From Pseudomonadota bacterium (GTDB taxonomy: Bacteria > Pseudomonadota > Gammaproteobacteria > Steroidobacterales > Steroidobacteraceae), in contig JAFEDR010000009.1 in assembly GCA_018241525.1 (NCBI GenBank), positions 930,001 through 994,000 on the forward strand: a stretch of DNA of 64,000 bases, in the 5' to 3' direction. Shown here in pieces: positions 35,223 through 43,944 of the stretch. The position numbers and the translations under genes are program-made. Numbering within the stretch: the stretch's first letter is position 1; each line of letters begins with the position of its first letter. The notes beneath the pieces are model-generated. The model ran no database searches and had not been told where the DNA came from. It saw nothing but the letters and a program-made list of their open reading frames with translations.

Positions 35223-36629
35223 ATGGTGCAGCCCGACGCCCTGCTGCTCGCGCGTGTCCAGTTCGCCTTCACCGTTGGGTTCCACATCGTCTTCCCGGCC
35301 CTGACCATCGGGCTGGCGAGCTTCCTGGTCGTGCTCGAGGGCGCGTGGCTGCGTACCGGGCGCGAGCCGTTCCGCGAACTCTACGTGTTCTGGTCGAAGG
35401 TGTTCGCCGTCAATTTCGGCATGGGCGTGGTCTCGGGCATCGTGATGGCTTACGAGTTCGGCGCGAACTGGAGCCGCTTCTCGGACGCCGCCGGGAGTGT
35501 CACCGGTCCGCTGCTGACTTATGAGGTGCTGACCGCGTTCTTCCTCGAAGCCGGATTCCTCGGCGTGATGCTGTACGGTTGGCGGCGGGTAGGTCCCGCG
35601 CTGCACTTCCTGTCCACGCTGATGGTTGCGCTGGGAACGCTCGTCTCCGCAACCTGGATAGTCGCGTCCAACAGCTGGATGCAGACCCCGCAGGGCTACG
35701 CGCTCGTCGACGGACGCTTCGTGCCGGTCGACTGGCTGGCAGTGATCTTCAACCCATCGTTCCCGTACCGGCTCGTGCACATGACCCTCGCCGCGTTCCT
35801 CGCCACGGCGCTCGTGGTCGGCGCGGCCGGCGCCTGGCACCTGCTGCGCGGCCGCGATGATGCCGCGATCCGCCACATGACGTCGATGGCCATCGGGATG
35901 CTGGTCATCGTCGGACCGCTGCAGGCGCTGGTCGGCGACGCGCACGGCCTCAACACGCTGCGCCACCAGCCCGCGAAGATCGCCGCGATCGAGGGGCACT
36001 GGCGGAACGAGCCCGGCCGGGGAGTACCGCTGATCCTCGTCGGCTGGCCCGACATGGCGACGGAGTCGACCCGCAGCCTGCTGGAAGTGCCGGAGCTGGC
36101 GAGCATCCTGCTGACCCACTCGCGTGCGGGATCGTTCCCTGGCCTGCGGGAATTCCCGGCGTCTGACCGACCGAATGCGACCGTCGTATTCTGGTCGTTC
36201 CGCGTGATGGTCGGGCTCGGTGTCCTGATCATCGGCGTTGGCGCCTGGGCGGCGTGGGCCCGGTTGCGGGGCACCTGGCTGCGTTCGCGCTGGCTGCTGC
36301 GCGCGCTGCTGGCGATCGGCCCCGCCGGGCTCGTCGCGATCATCGCCGGCTGGATCACCACCGAGGTCGGGCGCCAGCCCTGGGTCGTTTACGGCGTCAT
36401 GCGCACGGCCGACGCCGTGGCCCCCCACGGCGCGGGCGTGCTGTCCTTCTCGCTGCTGCTCTTCGTCGTCGTCTACCTGCTCGTGTTCGGCGCCGGCGTG
36501 GGCTACCTGCTGCGGCTCATCGTGCGCGGACCGGGGACGGGTGGCGACAATCTCGTGCCGGCGGCCGCCGGGGGTCCGCGGCGGCTGCTCGGTGCCGGCA
36601 ACGAGGGCACCGTCGGGAGCGGCCCGTGA
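35223..36629 (+). CDS. cydA: Cytochrome bd-type ubiquinol oxidase subunit I (CioA type)
   Basis: 468 residues, nine membrane helices. Heme ligands are in place: H21 (GFHIVFP), H186 (RLVHM) and the methionine of FWSFRVMVG. The glutamates of the heme d pocket are in TYEVLTAFFLEAGF. The Q-loop is short, as in the cyanide-insensitive CioA subfamily. A TAGACT -10-like box (35211-35216) lies only six bases before the ATG with no Shine-Dalgarno sequence, suggesting a near-leaderless message. The enzyme reduces oxygen to water without pumping protons and serves at low oxygen or under respiratory inhibition. Confidence 0.95.
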   Translation: MVQPDALLLARVQFAFTVGFHIVFPALTIGLASFLVVLEGAWLRTGREPFRELYVFWSKVFAVNFGMGVVSGIVMAYEFGANWSRFSDAAGSVTGPLLTYEVLTAFFLEAGFLGVMLYGWRRVGPALHFLSTLMVALGTLVSATWIVASNSWMQTPQGYALVDGRFVPVDWLAVIFNPSFPYRLVHMTLAAFLATALVVGAAGAWHLLRGRDDAAIRHMTSMAIGMLVIVGPLQALVGDAHGLNTLRHQPAKIAAIEGHWRNEPGRGVPLILVGWPDMATESTRSLLEVPELASILLTHSRAGSFPGLREFPASDRPNATVVFWSFRVMVGLGVLIIGVGAWAAWARLRGTWLRSRWLLRALLAIGPAGLVAIIAGWITTEVGRQPWVVYGVMRTADAVAPHGAGVLSFSLLLFVVVYLLVFGAGVGYLLRLIVRGPGTGGDNLVPAAAGGPRRLLGAGNEGTVGSGP

Positions 36630-37642
36630 GCGGCGTCGGCATCGACCTGCCCTTCTTGTGGGCGGTGATCATCCTGTTCGCCGTGATGATGTACGTGATC
36701 ATGGACGGCTTCGATCTCGGCATTGGCCTGCTGTTCCCGTTCGTCGCCGACGCGCACGACCGTGACGTGATGATGAACACGGTTGCGCCCGTGTGGGACG
36801 GCAACGAGACGTGGCTCGTGCTTGGCGGCGCTGGCCTGATGGCGGCCTTTCCGCTCGCCTACTCCGTGGTGTTGAGCGCGCTGTACCTGCCGATCGTCGT
36901 GATGCTGCTCGGGCTGATCTTCAGGGGAGTCGCCTTCGAATTCCGCTTCAAGGCGCCGCCGGCGGCGCGACACTGGTGGGACCGGGCCTTCATCGGCGGC
37001 TCCCTGGCGGCGACCCTGGCGCAGGGCGCGATCCTCGGCGCCTACATCAACGGCCTGCCGCTCGAGCGCCGCCAGTACGCGGGCGCACCGTTCGACTGGC
37101 TGACGCCGTTCTCGATCTTCACTGCGTTCGGGCTCTCGACGGCCTACGCGCTGCTGGGCGCGGCCTGGCTGATCCTGAAGACCGACGGCGAGCTGCAGCG
37201 GCGCATCATCGCGCTGGCGCGGCCGCTCGCCTGGCTGCTGCTTGCCGTCATCGTCGCCGTCAGCGTCTGGACGCCACTGACGCACCCGGCGATTGCGGCG
37301 CGCTGGTTCACGCCACCGGGCGCGCTCTGGTTCGCACCCGTGCCGATGCTCGTGGTGATCGCGTTCTGGCGGCTGATGCGCTCGCTACAGGGCGCGCCGC
37401 ATGCGGCGCCGTTCGTGCTGACGCTGGGGTTGGTCTTCCTCGGCTACACCGGGTTCGGGATCAGCCTCTGGCCGAACGTCGTGCCGCCGGGCCTATCGAT
37501 CCGGGAGGCGGCCGGCCCGCCGCAGAGCCTCGGCTTCGCGCTCGTCGGAGCGCTGCTCGTGATCCCGATGATCGTCGGCTACACGGCCTGGGGCTACTAT
37601 GTCTTTCGCGGCAAGGTCGACGCTTCGCACGGCTACCACTGA
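36626..37642 (+). CDS. cydB: Cytochrome bd-type ubiquinol oxidase subunit II
   Basis: 338 residues from GTG 36626, overlapping the cydA stop (GTGA). The N-terminus has the signature YVIMDGFDLGIGLLFPF and PVWDGNETWLVLGGA, with eight or more membrane helices and the terminal LVIPMIVGYTAWGYYVFRGKV. Together with CydA it forms the oxidase core. No third small subunit (CydX type) is found in the 114 bases after it, which contain no ATG. Confidence 0.95.
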   Translation: MSGVGIDLPFLWAVIILFAVMMYVIMDGFDLGIGLLFPFVADAHDRDVMMNTVAPVWDGNETWLVLGGAGLMAAFPLAYSVVLSALYLPIVVMLLGLIFRGVAFEFRFKAPPAARHWWDRAFIGGSLAATLAQGAILGAYINGLPLERRQYAGAPFDWLTPFSIFTAFGLSTAYALLGAAWLILKTDGELQRRIIALARPLAWLLLAVIVAVSVWTPLTHPAIAARWFTPPGALWFAPVPMLVVIAFWRLMRSLQGAPHAAPFVLTLGLVFLGYTGFGISLWPNVVPPGLSIREAAGPPQSLGFALVGALLVIPMIVGYTAWGYYVFRGKVDASHGYH

Positions 37643-37756
37643 ATCCGCGTCCGCCGCCGCGCCCGCGCGCTCGTAGAACGCCGGCGCGAGCCGCGCGATC
37701 GACAGCTCGGGCGCGGCCGGCGCGGTCAGCCGCGATCGGTGCACCGGGTTCACCCG

Positions 37757-38179
37757 CTACTCCGCCAGCAGCGCACCGGATCCACCCATCTCGCTCGGCG
37801 TGTCCCTCATCTTGGGCCGCCCGTCATGGATGCGCAGTACCGTCTCCTGGTAGTGCACATGCACCGCCGGCTCGAACTTGAGCGTCGGCAGGAGGGCTGC
37901 GTAGACGTCGACCAGGCCCCAGGCTGGGTGATCCGTGAAGAGGTGCCCGCCACAGCGCGTGCACCACTTGCGCACGCTCTGCGGCATCTTGCTGAAGGAG
38001 CCGATGCTTGATGCGCCGCGGCGAACCCGCAAGCCGTCGGGCTTCCAGAGGCTGAAGGCGTTGACGGGGCCGGCCGACCACGTCCGGCAGGATTCGCAGT
38101 GGCAGTAACCCATCGCGACCGGCTCGCCGCTGATCTCGAACTCGACCTCGCCGCAGAAGCAGTGACCCGCGTGTACCAT
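37757..38179 (-). CDS. GFA-family zinc-binding protein
   Basis: 140 residues from ATG 38179 with a GGAGGG ribosome site. Zinc ligands are GHCFCGEVEFE (Cys pair), YCHCESCRTWSA and WCTRCGGHLFTDH, the seven-cysteine set of the glutathione-dependent formaldehyde-activating enzyme family. Many members do not act on formaldehyde, so the substrate is unassigned. The gene is divergent from the AraC regulator with 119 bases between starts. Confidence 0.9.
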   Translation of the reverse strand: MVHAGHCFCGEVEFEISGEPVAMGYCHCESCRTWSAGPVNAFSLWKPDGLRVRRGASSIGSFSKMPQSVRKWCTRCGGHLFTDHPAWGLVDVYAALLPTLKFEPAVHVHYQETVLRIHDGRPKMRDTPSEMGGSGALLAE

Positions 38180-38298
38180 GTGGCGCCCTCCTGAACCGTG
38201 AGTGGTGGATTCCTCGGCAGCAACGGTAGCCGCCGGCGCCGTCCGCGCGAATGACCGTGCCGCCGGCAATGCTGCTCAATCGTCCACGGAAGCGCCGC

Positions 38299-39261
38299 AT
38301 GGACCCACTGTCCGACGTTCTGCAGGCTGTCCGGCTCACCGGCGCCTTCTTCTTCGACGTACGCACGGCCGACCCTTGGGTGGCGGAGACGCCGCAGGGC
38401 ACGGCGATCGTCGACGCGATGTTCCCGGGATCCGAGCACCTCGTCTCGTACCACCTGATCCTTGCGGGCCGCTGCTGGCTCCGCCTCGAGGGCGAACCGG
38501 ACCTCGAACTCGTGGCCGGAGACATCGTCGTGCTGCCGCACGGGGACACTCACGCGCTGTCGAGTTCGCCGGGTCTGCGTCGCTCGCCGGAGATGACGCT
38601 CTACCGCATGCCGAAGGACGGCAAGCTGCCGGTCGCGCTCGCGATGGGCGGTACGGAAGGCAGCGGCGCGCACTTCGTCTGCGGCTTCGTCGGCTGTGAC
38701 GCGCGGCCGTTCAATCCGCTGATTGCGGCGCTACCGCGGGTGTTTCGGCTGAGCGATCACCTCGGCGGGCCGCTGGGCGCCTATTTCCACTTTGCCCTGG
38801 CCGAGTCTCGCGATGCGCGCCTCGGCGGCGCTGGCGTGCTGAACCGGATTAGTGAACTAATGTTCGTCGATGCGGTGCGCCGCTACCTCGAGGGGCTCCC
38901 CGACCACGACGCGACGTGGCTCGCGGGGCTTCGAGATCCCTACGTCGGGCGGGCTCTGACGGCGCTGCACCGTGAGCCGGCACGCGACTGGACGCTCGAG
39001 TCCCTGGCGCGGAGCGTCGCGCTGTCGCGATCGGCGCTGGCCGAGCGATTCGCCGAGTTCGTCGGCCAGCCGCCGATGCAGTACCTCGCGAGCTGGCGCA
39101 TGCAGCTGGCAGCCAAGCACCTGCGGAATTCCGCCGACGGCATCGCCGCGGTTGCCGGCCGCGTCGGCTACGAGTCGGAGGCGGCGTTCAGCCGGGCCTT
39201 CAAGAAGGCGACCGGCGCCTCGCCCGGTGAGTGGCGGGCGCGGCAACGCGCGTCGGCGTAG
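38299..39261 (+). CDS. AraC-family regulator with N-terminal cupin (Cupin_6)
   Basis: 320 residues from ATG 38299 (GGAAGCG ahead). The N-terminal domain begins MDPLSDVLQAVRLTGAFFFD and contains the cupin strands VAGDIVVLPHGDTHAL, as in the Cupin_6 group. The C-terminal HTH pair is ESLARSVALSRSALAERF and GIAAVAGRVGYESEAAFSRAFKKATG. These regulators often act on neighbouring reductases or peroxidases. The divergent GFA gene is the nearest candidate target. Confidence 0.9.
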   Translation: MDPLSDVLQAVRLTGAFFFDVRTADPWVAETPQGTAIVDAMFPGSEHLVSYHLILAGRCWLRLEGEPDLELVAGDIVVLPHGDTHALSSSPGLRRSPEMTLYRMPKDGKLPVALAMGGTEGSGAHFVCGFVGCDARPFNPLIAALPRVFRLSDHLGGPLGAYFHFALAESRDARLGGAGVLNRISELMFVDAVRRYLEGLPDHDATWLAGLRDPYVGRALTALHREPARDWTLESLARSVALSRSALAERFAEFVGQPPMQYLASWRMQLAAKHLRNSADGIAAVAGRVGYESEAAFSRAFKKATGASPGEWRARQRASA

Positions 39262-39477
39262 GTCTCCCGACGGTGCCATGGCCCGTCGGAGTCGACGGAC
39301 ACGAACAGCGCCTCACCGGGTGTCGCCGGCGCGGTCGCCAATGCCTGATCGCGTACACGCTCCGCCAAGGCAGGTGTTCGCGCCGCTCAAGCTGGCGCAG
39401 GAGGGAGATTTCGTGCGGCATTCATCTGTCCGCCACTCGCGCCAGGCCCGGGAGCAGGATCGCCGCCGCGCAGCCTG

Positions 39478-40764
39478 TCAGTTGATGCGGCCGCCGGCTG
39501 GCGCGCATTCGGCGGCACGACGCGACAGCAGTGCGCGCTCGCGGGCGTTCTGCGTGAGTTGCGCCGCCCGCTCGAACTCCGCCCGGGCCTCGTCCTGGCG
39601 TCCGAGCTTCAGCAGCAGATCGCCGCGTACGCTGGGCAGCAGGTGGTAGTTCTGCAGCTTCGCCTCGCTGCGCAGGCCATCGACGATCAGCAGTGCGGCG
39701 GCGGCCCCGTAAGCCATCGCGACCGCCACCGCGCGGTTGAGCGCAACGATCGGCGACGGCGCGATCTCGGCCAGTGCGTCGTAGAGCGCAACGATCCGCG
39801 TCCAGTCGGTCTCCGCCGCCGTTCGCGCCCGCGCGTGACAGGCAGCGATCGCGGCCTGCAGCGCGTAGGGCCCGAGGGGCGCCGCAAGGGATTCGGCGCG
39901 GGCGAGGGCTGCGAGGCCCCGGGAAATCAGCAGCGGGTCCCAGAGCGCGCGGTCCTGGTCCAGCAGCAGCACCGGCTCGCCGGACGCGCCCAGGCGCGCC
40001 CGGTGGCGGGACGACTGGATCTCCATCAGCGCCACGAGGCCGTGAACCTCCGATTCCTGGGCCGCGAGGGCTGCCAGGATCCGCCCGAGACGCAGTGCCT
40101 CGTCACAGAGCTCGGGCTTGAGCCAGCGCTCGCCCGAAGTGGCGGCGTAGCCCTCGTTGAAGACGAGGTAGACGACCTCGAGTACCGAGGAGAGCCGCGC
40201 GCGACGGTCGTCGTCGCGCGGCAGCTCGAACGGGACGCGCGCCTCGGCCAGCGTTCGCTTGGCGCGCACGATGCGCTGCTGGATCGTCGCCTCGCTGGCG
40301 AGAAAAGCGCGCGCGATCTCCGGCGTGCCGAGCCCGCCGAGCAGCCGCAGCGTCAGCGCGACGCGCGCGTCGACCGACAGCACCGGGTGGCAGGCGACGA
40401 ACATCAGCCGCAGCAGATCGTCGCCGATGTCCTCGTCGACGGCACGTTCCGCGTCGTCGCCCTCCCCCGCGGGCTCGACGTCGCACGACAGCATGGCGGC
40501 CTTGCGCTCATGCAGCCGGCGCCGGCGTAGTTCATCGACCGCGCGGTGCTTCGCGGTAGTCATCAGCCAGGCGGCGGGATTCTCCGGAACTCCGGATCGC
40601 GGCCAGTCCTCGAGTGCCGCGACCAGCGCGTCCTGCGCGAGTTCCTCGGCGCGGCCGACGTCGCGCAGCATGCGTGCGAGGCGGGCGACCAGCTTGCCGG
40701 ATTCCATGTGCCACACCGCGGCGATGCGCTTGCGCACGGCCTCCTGTGGCGGCAATTCGGTCAC
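39478..40764 (-). CDS. ECF42-type sigma factor with C-terminal extension
   Basis: 428 residues, twice the length of a normal ECF sigma. Region 2 reads ARMLRDVGRAEELAQDALVAALEDWPRSGVPENPAAWL, region 4 reads LRLLGGLGTPEIARAFLASEATIQQRIVRAKRTL, and a 200-residue helical TPR-like domain follows (about 230-425, GRILAALAAQESEVHGLVALMEI). This architecture with neighbouring DGPF (YCII) genes defines ECF42. The C-terminal domain is needed for activity in studied members, so no anti-sigma is expected. The start overlaps the DGPF gene end by four bases (ATGA). Confidence 0.9.
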   Translation of the reverse strand: MTELPPQEAVRKRIAAVWHMESGKLVARLARMLRDVGRAEELAQDALVAALEDWPRSGVPENPAAWLMTTAKHRAVDELRRRRLHERKAAMLSCDVEPAGEGDDAERAVDEDIGDDLLRLMFVACHPVLSVDARVALTLRLLGGLGTPEIARAFLASEATIQQRIVRAKRTLAEARVPFELPRDDDRRARLSSVLEVVYLVFNEGYAATSGERWLKPELCDEALRLGRILAALAAQESEVHGLVALMEIQSSRHRARLGASGEPVLLLDQDRALWDPLLISRGLAALARAESLAAPLGPYALQAAIAACHARARTAAETDWTRIVALYDALAEIAPSPIVALNRAVAVAMAYGAAAALLIVDGLRSEAKLQNYHLLPSVRGDLLLKLGRQDEARAEFERAAQLTQNARERALLSRRAAECAPAGGRIN

Positions 40765-41114
40765 TGGAAGCAGGGTCCGAGCTCACGCACTTCGATGGTC
40801 GCCCAGCTCGCGGCGGGACACGCGCGCGCGATGTCGACCGCCTCGGCGCGGGTCGCGCAGGTGAGCAGGAAGAACCCGCCGACCATCTCGCGCGCCTCGG
40901 CGAACGGGCCGTCGCGGACCACGGTCCGCTCGTCGCGGTTCGTCACGCGCACGCCGGCGGCATCGGTCTTCAGGGACTGGCTCAGGGTCAGCAGTCCGCG
41001 CTGCTTGAGGTCGGCGCTGAATGCAAGCATCCGCTCATACAGGACGCGACCGTCGGCCTCCGACCGCGCCTCGCGGTCCCCCACCTTCTCCACCACCAGC
41101 AGCATGTATGCCAT
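40761..41114 (-). CDS. DGPF/YCII-domain protein
   Basis: 117 residues with the DGPF motif VRDGPFAEAREMVGGFFLL and the YCII ferredoxin-like fold beginning MAYMLLVVEKVGD. YCII domains have a conserved H/D pair and unknown biochemical function. It is translationally coupled to the ECF42 gene. Confidence 0.9.
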   Translation of the reverse strand: MAYMLLVVEKVGDREARSEADGRVLYERMLAFSADLKQRGLLTLSQSLKTDAAGVRVTNRDERTVVRDGPFAEAREMVGGFFLLTCATRAEAVDIARACPAASWATIEVRELGPCFQ

Positions 41115-41144
41115 CGGTCACCGCCCCTGCAATCCTGCCTGGCG

Positions 41145-41603
41145 TCAGTATGCCGCGCGTGAGGGTTCCGGTGCCTGCACCGGGATCGGCTCGCCGTTGA
41201 TGAGCCACGGCGTGCCGTAGCGATCCGTCAGCATGCCGAAGGAGCGCGCCCAGAAGGTCGGCGCCAGCGGCATCGACACCTGACCGCCGTCTGCGAGCGC
41301 GCGGAAGGCCCGCTCGGCCTCGGCGACCGTCGGGTAGTTCAGGGCCACCCCGATACCCTTCATGCCGCCGTACGGCAGGTGGCCGGGGGCGTCGCCGGCA
41401 TACAGATGCGAGCCATCCGCGAACGCCAGGCGGCAATGCATGATGCGGTGCGCGAATTCCTTCGGCATCTGCGCCGCCATCGGCGTGTCGGTACCGCTCA
41501 GCATCAGTTCGATTCGCGCACCGAGACCGAGCACGCGCTCGTAAAAGCACATGGCCTCGGCGCACTGGCCGTCGAAGGAAAGATAGGGAATGGCTTGTGG
41601 CAT
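41145..41603 (-). CDS. PhnB-like VOC/glyoxalase-fold protein
   Basis: 152 residues from ATG 41603. It starts MPQAIPYLSFDGQCAEAMCFYERVLGLGA, the PhnB/3-demethylubiquinone methyltransferase-like pattern (PYLxFxGxCxEAxxFY), and ends TFWARSFGMLTDRYGTPWLINGEP. Members often lack catalysis and serve as binding proteins. It lies between the two DGPF genes of the ECF42 operon, which is a common membership. Confidence 0.88.
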   Translation of the reverse strand: MPQAIPYLSFDGQCAEAMCFYERVLGLGARIELMLSGTDTPMAAQMPKEFAHRIMHCRLAFADGSHLYAGDAPGHLPYGGMKGIGVALNYPTVAEAERAFRALADGGQVSMPLAPTFWARSFGMLTDRYGTPWLINGEPIPVQAPEPSRAAY

Positions 41604-41626
41604 GGACAGTCTCCCGGGGTCTGGCG

Positions 41627-42052
41627 TCAGGCGTTTGGCTCGAGCCGCCGCCGCTGGTCCTCGCCGAGCGCCTGCAGTTCCGGCGTCATCAGCTCGGCAA
41701 AATCCTCCGGTCCGTACAGCGGGCGAATCTCGATGTCGGAATCGGACAGCATCGGATTCGGGCATCGCTTCACCCACTCGACGGCTTCCTCGACCGACCG
41801 GACCTGCCACAGCCAGAAACCCGCGACCAGCTCCTTGGTCTCGGCGAACGGACCGTCGGTCACCGTCCGTCGCTCGCCGGCGAAATGCACGCGGCGCCCG
41901 GCGCTGCTCGGCTTGAGGCCCTCGCCGGCGAGCATGACGCCGGCGCGGATGAGTTCCTCATTGAAGCGCGTCATCGCGCCCAGCAGCTCGGGGGTCGGCA
42001 GCACCCCGGATTCGCTCTCCTTGGTCGCTTTCACGAGCACCATTACTTTCAT
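41627..42052 (-). CDS. DGPF/YCII-domain protein (second copy)
   Basis: 141 residues with VTDGPFAETKELVAGFWLW and the start MKVMVLVKATKESESG. It is the longer of the two DGPF proteins here, having a C-terminal tail with LYGPEDFAELMTPEL. It is the first gene of the four-gene minus-strand ECF42 operon (DGPF, PhnB-like, DGPF, sigma) and is divergent from the GbsR gene. Confidence 0.9.
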   Translation of the reverse strand: MKVMVLVKATKESESGVLPTPELLGAMTRFNEELIRAGVMLAGEGLKPSSAGRRVHFAGERRTVTDGPFAETKELVAGFWLWQVRSVEEAVEWVKRCPNPMLSDSDIEIRPLYGPEDFAELMTPELQALGEDQRRRLEPNA

Positions 42053-42179
42053 GACGCATCTCCAAGTAATTGATGCGGAACGACTTCTGGCATCGTCAAC
42101 CGATGCCGGCCGGTTCCGTCACCCCTACGACGAAGCGGCGCGGCGGGGATCGACACGTCGGCAGGGTCCGTCGCGGGAC

Positions 42180-42225
42180 TTGCGTGCCCCGGTGCGAAGT
42201 CTATAATTTCTGTTACGACAGAAAT
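42180..42225 (+). promoter_or_regulatory. Promoter and 20-base palindromic operator of the GbsR gene
   Basis: TTGCGT (42180-42185) and TATAAT (42202-42207) are spaced by 16 bases. The perfect palindrome ATTTCTGTTACGACAGAAAT (42206-42225: two 8-base arms, loop TACG) begins inside the -10 box and ends 14 bases before the ATG, a position for negative autoregulation. Confidence 0.75.
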
Positions 42226-42239
42226 AACGGAACCGATCG

Positions 42240-42764
42240 ATGAGACTGACGCCCGTCATGCAGCGCTACATCGTCCACTGGGGCGAGATGGGTGGGCGCT
42301 GGGGCGTGAACCGCTCGGTCGCGCAGATCCACGCCCTGCTCTATCTCGCGCCCGCGGGACTTCACGCCGACGAGATTTCCGAGACCCTCGGTATCGCCCG
42401 CTCGAACGTCAGCGTCGGTCTGCGTGAACTGCTCGCCTGGGATCTCGTCCAGGTCACGCACACCCTCGGCGACCGCCGTGACTGCTTCGTGGCACAGCAT
42501 GATCCCTGGGAAGTGATCCGCGTGATCATCGAAGGGCGCAAGCGCCGCGAGATCGATCCGACGCTCGCGTTGCTGCGTGCCTGCGTCGCGCAGCTGGAGT
42601 CCGACCACGAGACCCCGCCGGAGGCGCGCGATCGAATCCGTGGGCAGCTCGAGTTCCTCGAGACGGTGACTGGCTGGTACGAGGCCGTCCGCGGACTGCC
42701 ACGCAAGACGCTACTGAAGATGATGCGAATGGGGCAGCGAATCGCCCGGGTGCTCGGCGACTAG
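42240..42764 (+). CDS. GbsR/MarR-family transcriptional regulator
   Basis: 174 residues. The winged helix is in GLHADEISETLGIARSNVSVGLRELLAWDLV (about 40-70), preceded by the GbsR-type start RYIVHWGEMGGRWGVNRSVAQIHALLYL. The C-terminal part is a long helix of the dimer interface. The palindrome over its own promoter indicates autorepression. It is followed by the DUF4166 gene with a 9-base gap, a common pair, so both are probably co-expressed. Confidence 0.9.
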   Translation: MRLTPVMQRYIVHWGEMGGRWGVNRSVAQIHALLYLAPAGLHADEISETLGIARSNVSVGLRELLAWDLVQVTHTLGDRRDCFVAQHDPWEVIRVIIEGRKRREIDPTLALLRACVAQLESDHETPPEARDRIRGQLEFLETVTGWYEAVRGLPRKTLLKMMRMGQRIARVLGD

Positions 42765-42773
42765 GGGGCGGCC

Positions 42774-43448
42774 ATGGCAGGAACGGTGGGAGCAGTTGCG
42801 GGTCGATGCGGACGCCGAACGCGAGCACCGGTCGCCGGACTCGAGGCTCTCCTCGGCAGCCAGGCGTGGCGGCATCTGCCGGACGCAGTCCGGCAGCGCT
42901 TCGGCGAGCCGCCGCGCGCCGCCGACTATGCGGGCGAATTCGACGTGGTACGAGCCAGCCGCCTCGGCCGACTGGTCGCCCTCGCGTGCCGTCTGCTGGG
43001 AACGCCCGTGGTCCCGCGGACCGGCACGCGGGTGCCCGCCGTCGTGCACGTGAACCCCACTGCCGCGGGCGTGGTCTGGAATCGAGAGTACTGCTGGCCG
43101 GGTGATTCGCCGTGCCAGGTGCGCTCCACCAAGGTCATCGATCCGATCGAGGGTCTCATCGAGCGATTGCCGGCACGGCTGTGCATGCCGCTGCGGGTGT
43201 ACGAGGCAGCCGGGACGCTGCACTTCGTGAGTCGCGGGTATTACTTCGACCTCGGCCGCCGTCGCGACGGCACGATCCGCAAGCTCTGGCTGCCCGCGCG
43301 GCTCGTACCCGAGACCCACGTCGCACACCTCGACGAAGAGGCAGGCTGGTTCCGCTTTACGATGCGCGTCACGCACCCGCGGGCCGGCGAGCTCTTCTTC
43401 CAGACGGGCCGCTTCCGGGAACAAGTCGCCGGCGCGGGATCCCGCTAG
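42774..43448 (+). CDS. DUF4166-domain protein
   Basis: 224 residues. The DUF4166 start is SQAWRHLPDAVRQRFGEP, and later phrases VVWNREYCWPGDSPCQVRSTKVI, LRVYEAAGTLHFVSRGYYFDLG and a FTMRVTHPRAGELFFQTGRFRE end are those of the family. It has no assigned function. The last four bases overlap the end of the convergent HxlR gene. Confidence 0.85.
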   Translation: MAGTVGAVAGRCGRRTRAPVAGLEALLGSQAWRHLPDAVRQRFGEPPRAADYAGEFDVVRASRLGRLVALACRLLGTPVVPRTGTRVPAVVHVNPTAAGVVWNREYCWPGDSPCQVRSTKVIDPIEGLIERLPARLCMPLRVYEAAGTLHFVSRGYYFDLGRRRDGTIRKLWLPARLVPETHVAHLDEEAGWFRFTMRVTHPRAGELFFQTGRFREQVAGAGSR

Positions 43449-43822
43449 GCACGCCGTCTCGCGCGGGCACCGTCCGCGACCGGTCCCTCGCGCAGCTTGG
43501 TACCGACGCGCACGATCGCGTCGATGACGGGGAGCAGCTCACGGCCGAGCTCCGAGAGCGTGTACTCCGTCGAAGGCGGCATTGTCGGCGCCACCGAGCG
43601 GCGCACCACGCCCTTCTCCTCGAGTGAACGCAGTCGCGCCGCCAGCATCTTCGGTGAGATGCCGGGGATGTCTCGCTGCAGCTCACCGAATCGGCGCGGG
43701 TTGCCGGACAGCTTCCAGATCACGCTCGTCGTCCAGGCGCCGCCCAGCACGGCCATGCAGGCGGCCATCGGACAGCCGGGCGGTGGCGGCGGGGCGGTGC
43801 TGCGACGGACTTTGAGCGGCAT
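43445..43822 (-). CDS. HxlR-family transcriptional regulator
   Basis: 125 residues from ATG 43822, which has a GGAG ribosome site; a GTG at 43837 would add five residues. The winged helix reads GAWTTSVIWKLSGNPRRFGELQRDIPGISPKMLAARLRSLEEKGVV. The cysteines in PGCPMAACMAVLGGAW match the redox-sensing position of several HxlR regulators. It is divergent from the beta-class GST gene, its likely target, with overlapping palindromes in between. Confidence 0.9.
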   Translation of the reverse strand: MPLKVRRSTAPPPPPGCPMAACMAVLGGAWTTSVIWKLSGNPRRFGELQRDIPGISPKMLAARLRSLEEKGVVRRSVAPTMPPSTEYTLSELGRELLPVIDAIVRVGTKLREGPVADGARARRRA

Positions 43823-43878
43823 GCGGAGCTCCGGCACGGGTTACCTGGAGGATAGTGGTTTCTTTCACTCACGGGAAG

Positions 43879-43911
43879 GTAGTAACTATACATCGGTAAG
43901 TACCAATGGTA
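43879..43911. promoter_or_regulatory. Overlapping palindromes between hxlR-type gene and gstA (putative operator)
   Basis: TAGTAACTA (43880-43888), GGTAAGTACC (43895-43904) and TACCAATGGTA (43901-43911) are three short inverted repeats in a row in an A/T-rich gap, the last two sharing TACC. This fits a double operator for the HxlR protein controlling itself and the GST gene. It is inferred from pattern and position. Confidence 0.5.
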
Positions 43912-43944
43912 ACTTTGCGCCATCCCGCACCACCGGAGATTGCG

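Noticed and set aside
37643..37756. Possible cydX after cydB
   Set aside because: The 114-base gap contains no ATG and no MWYF-type start.
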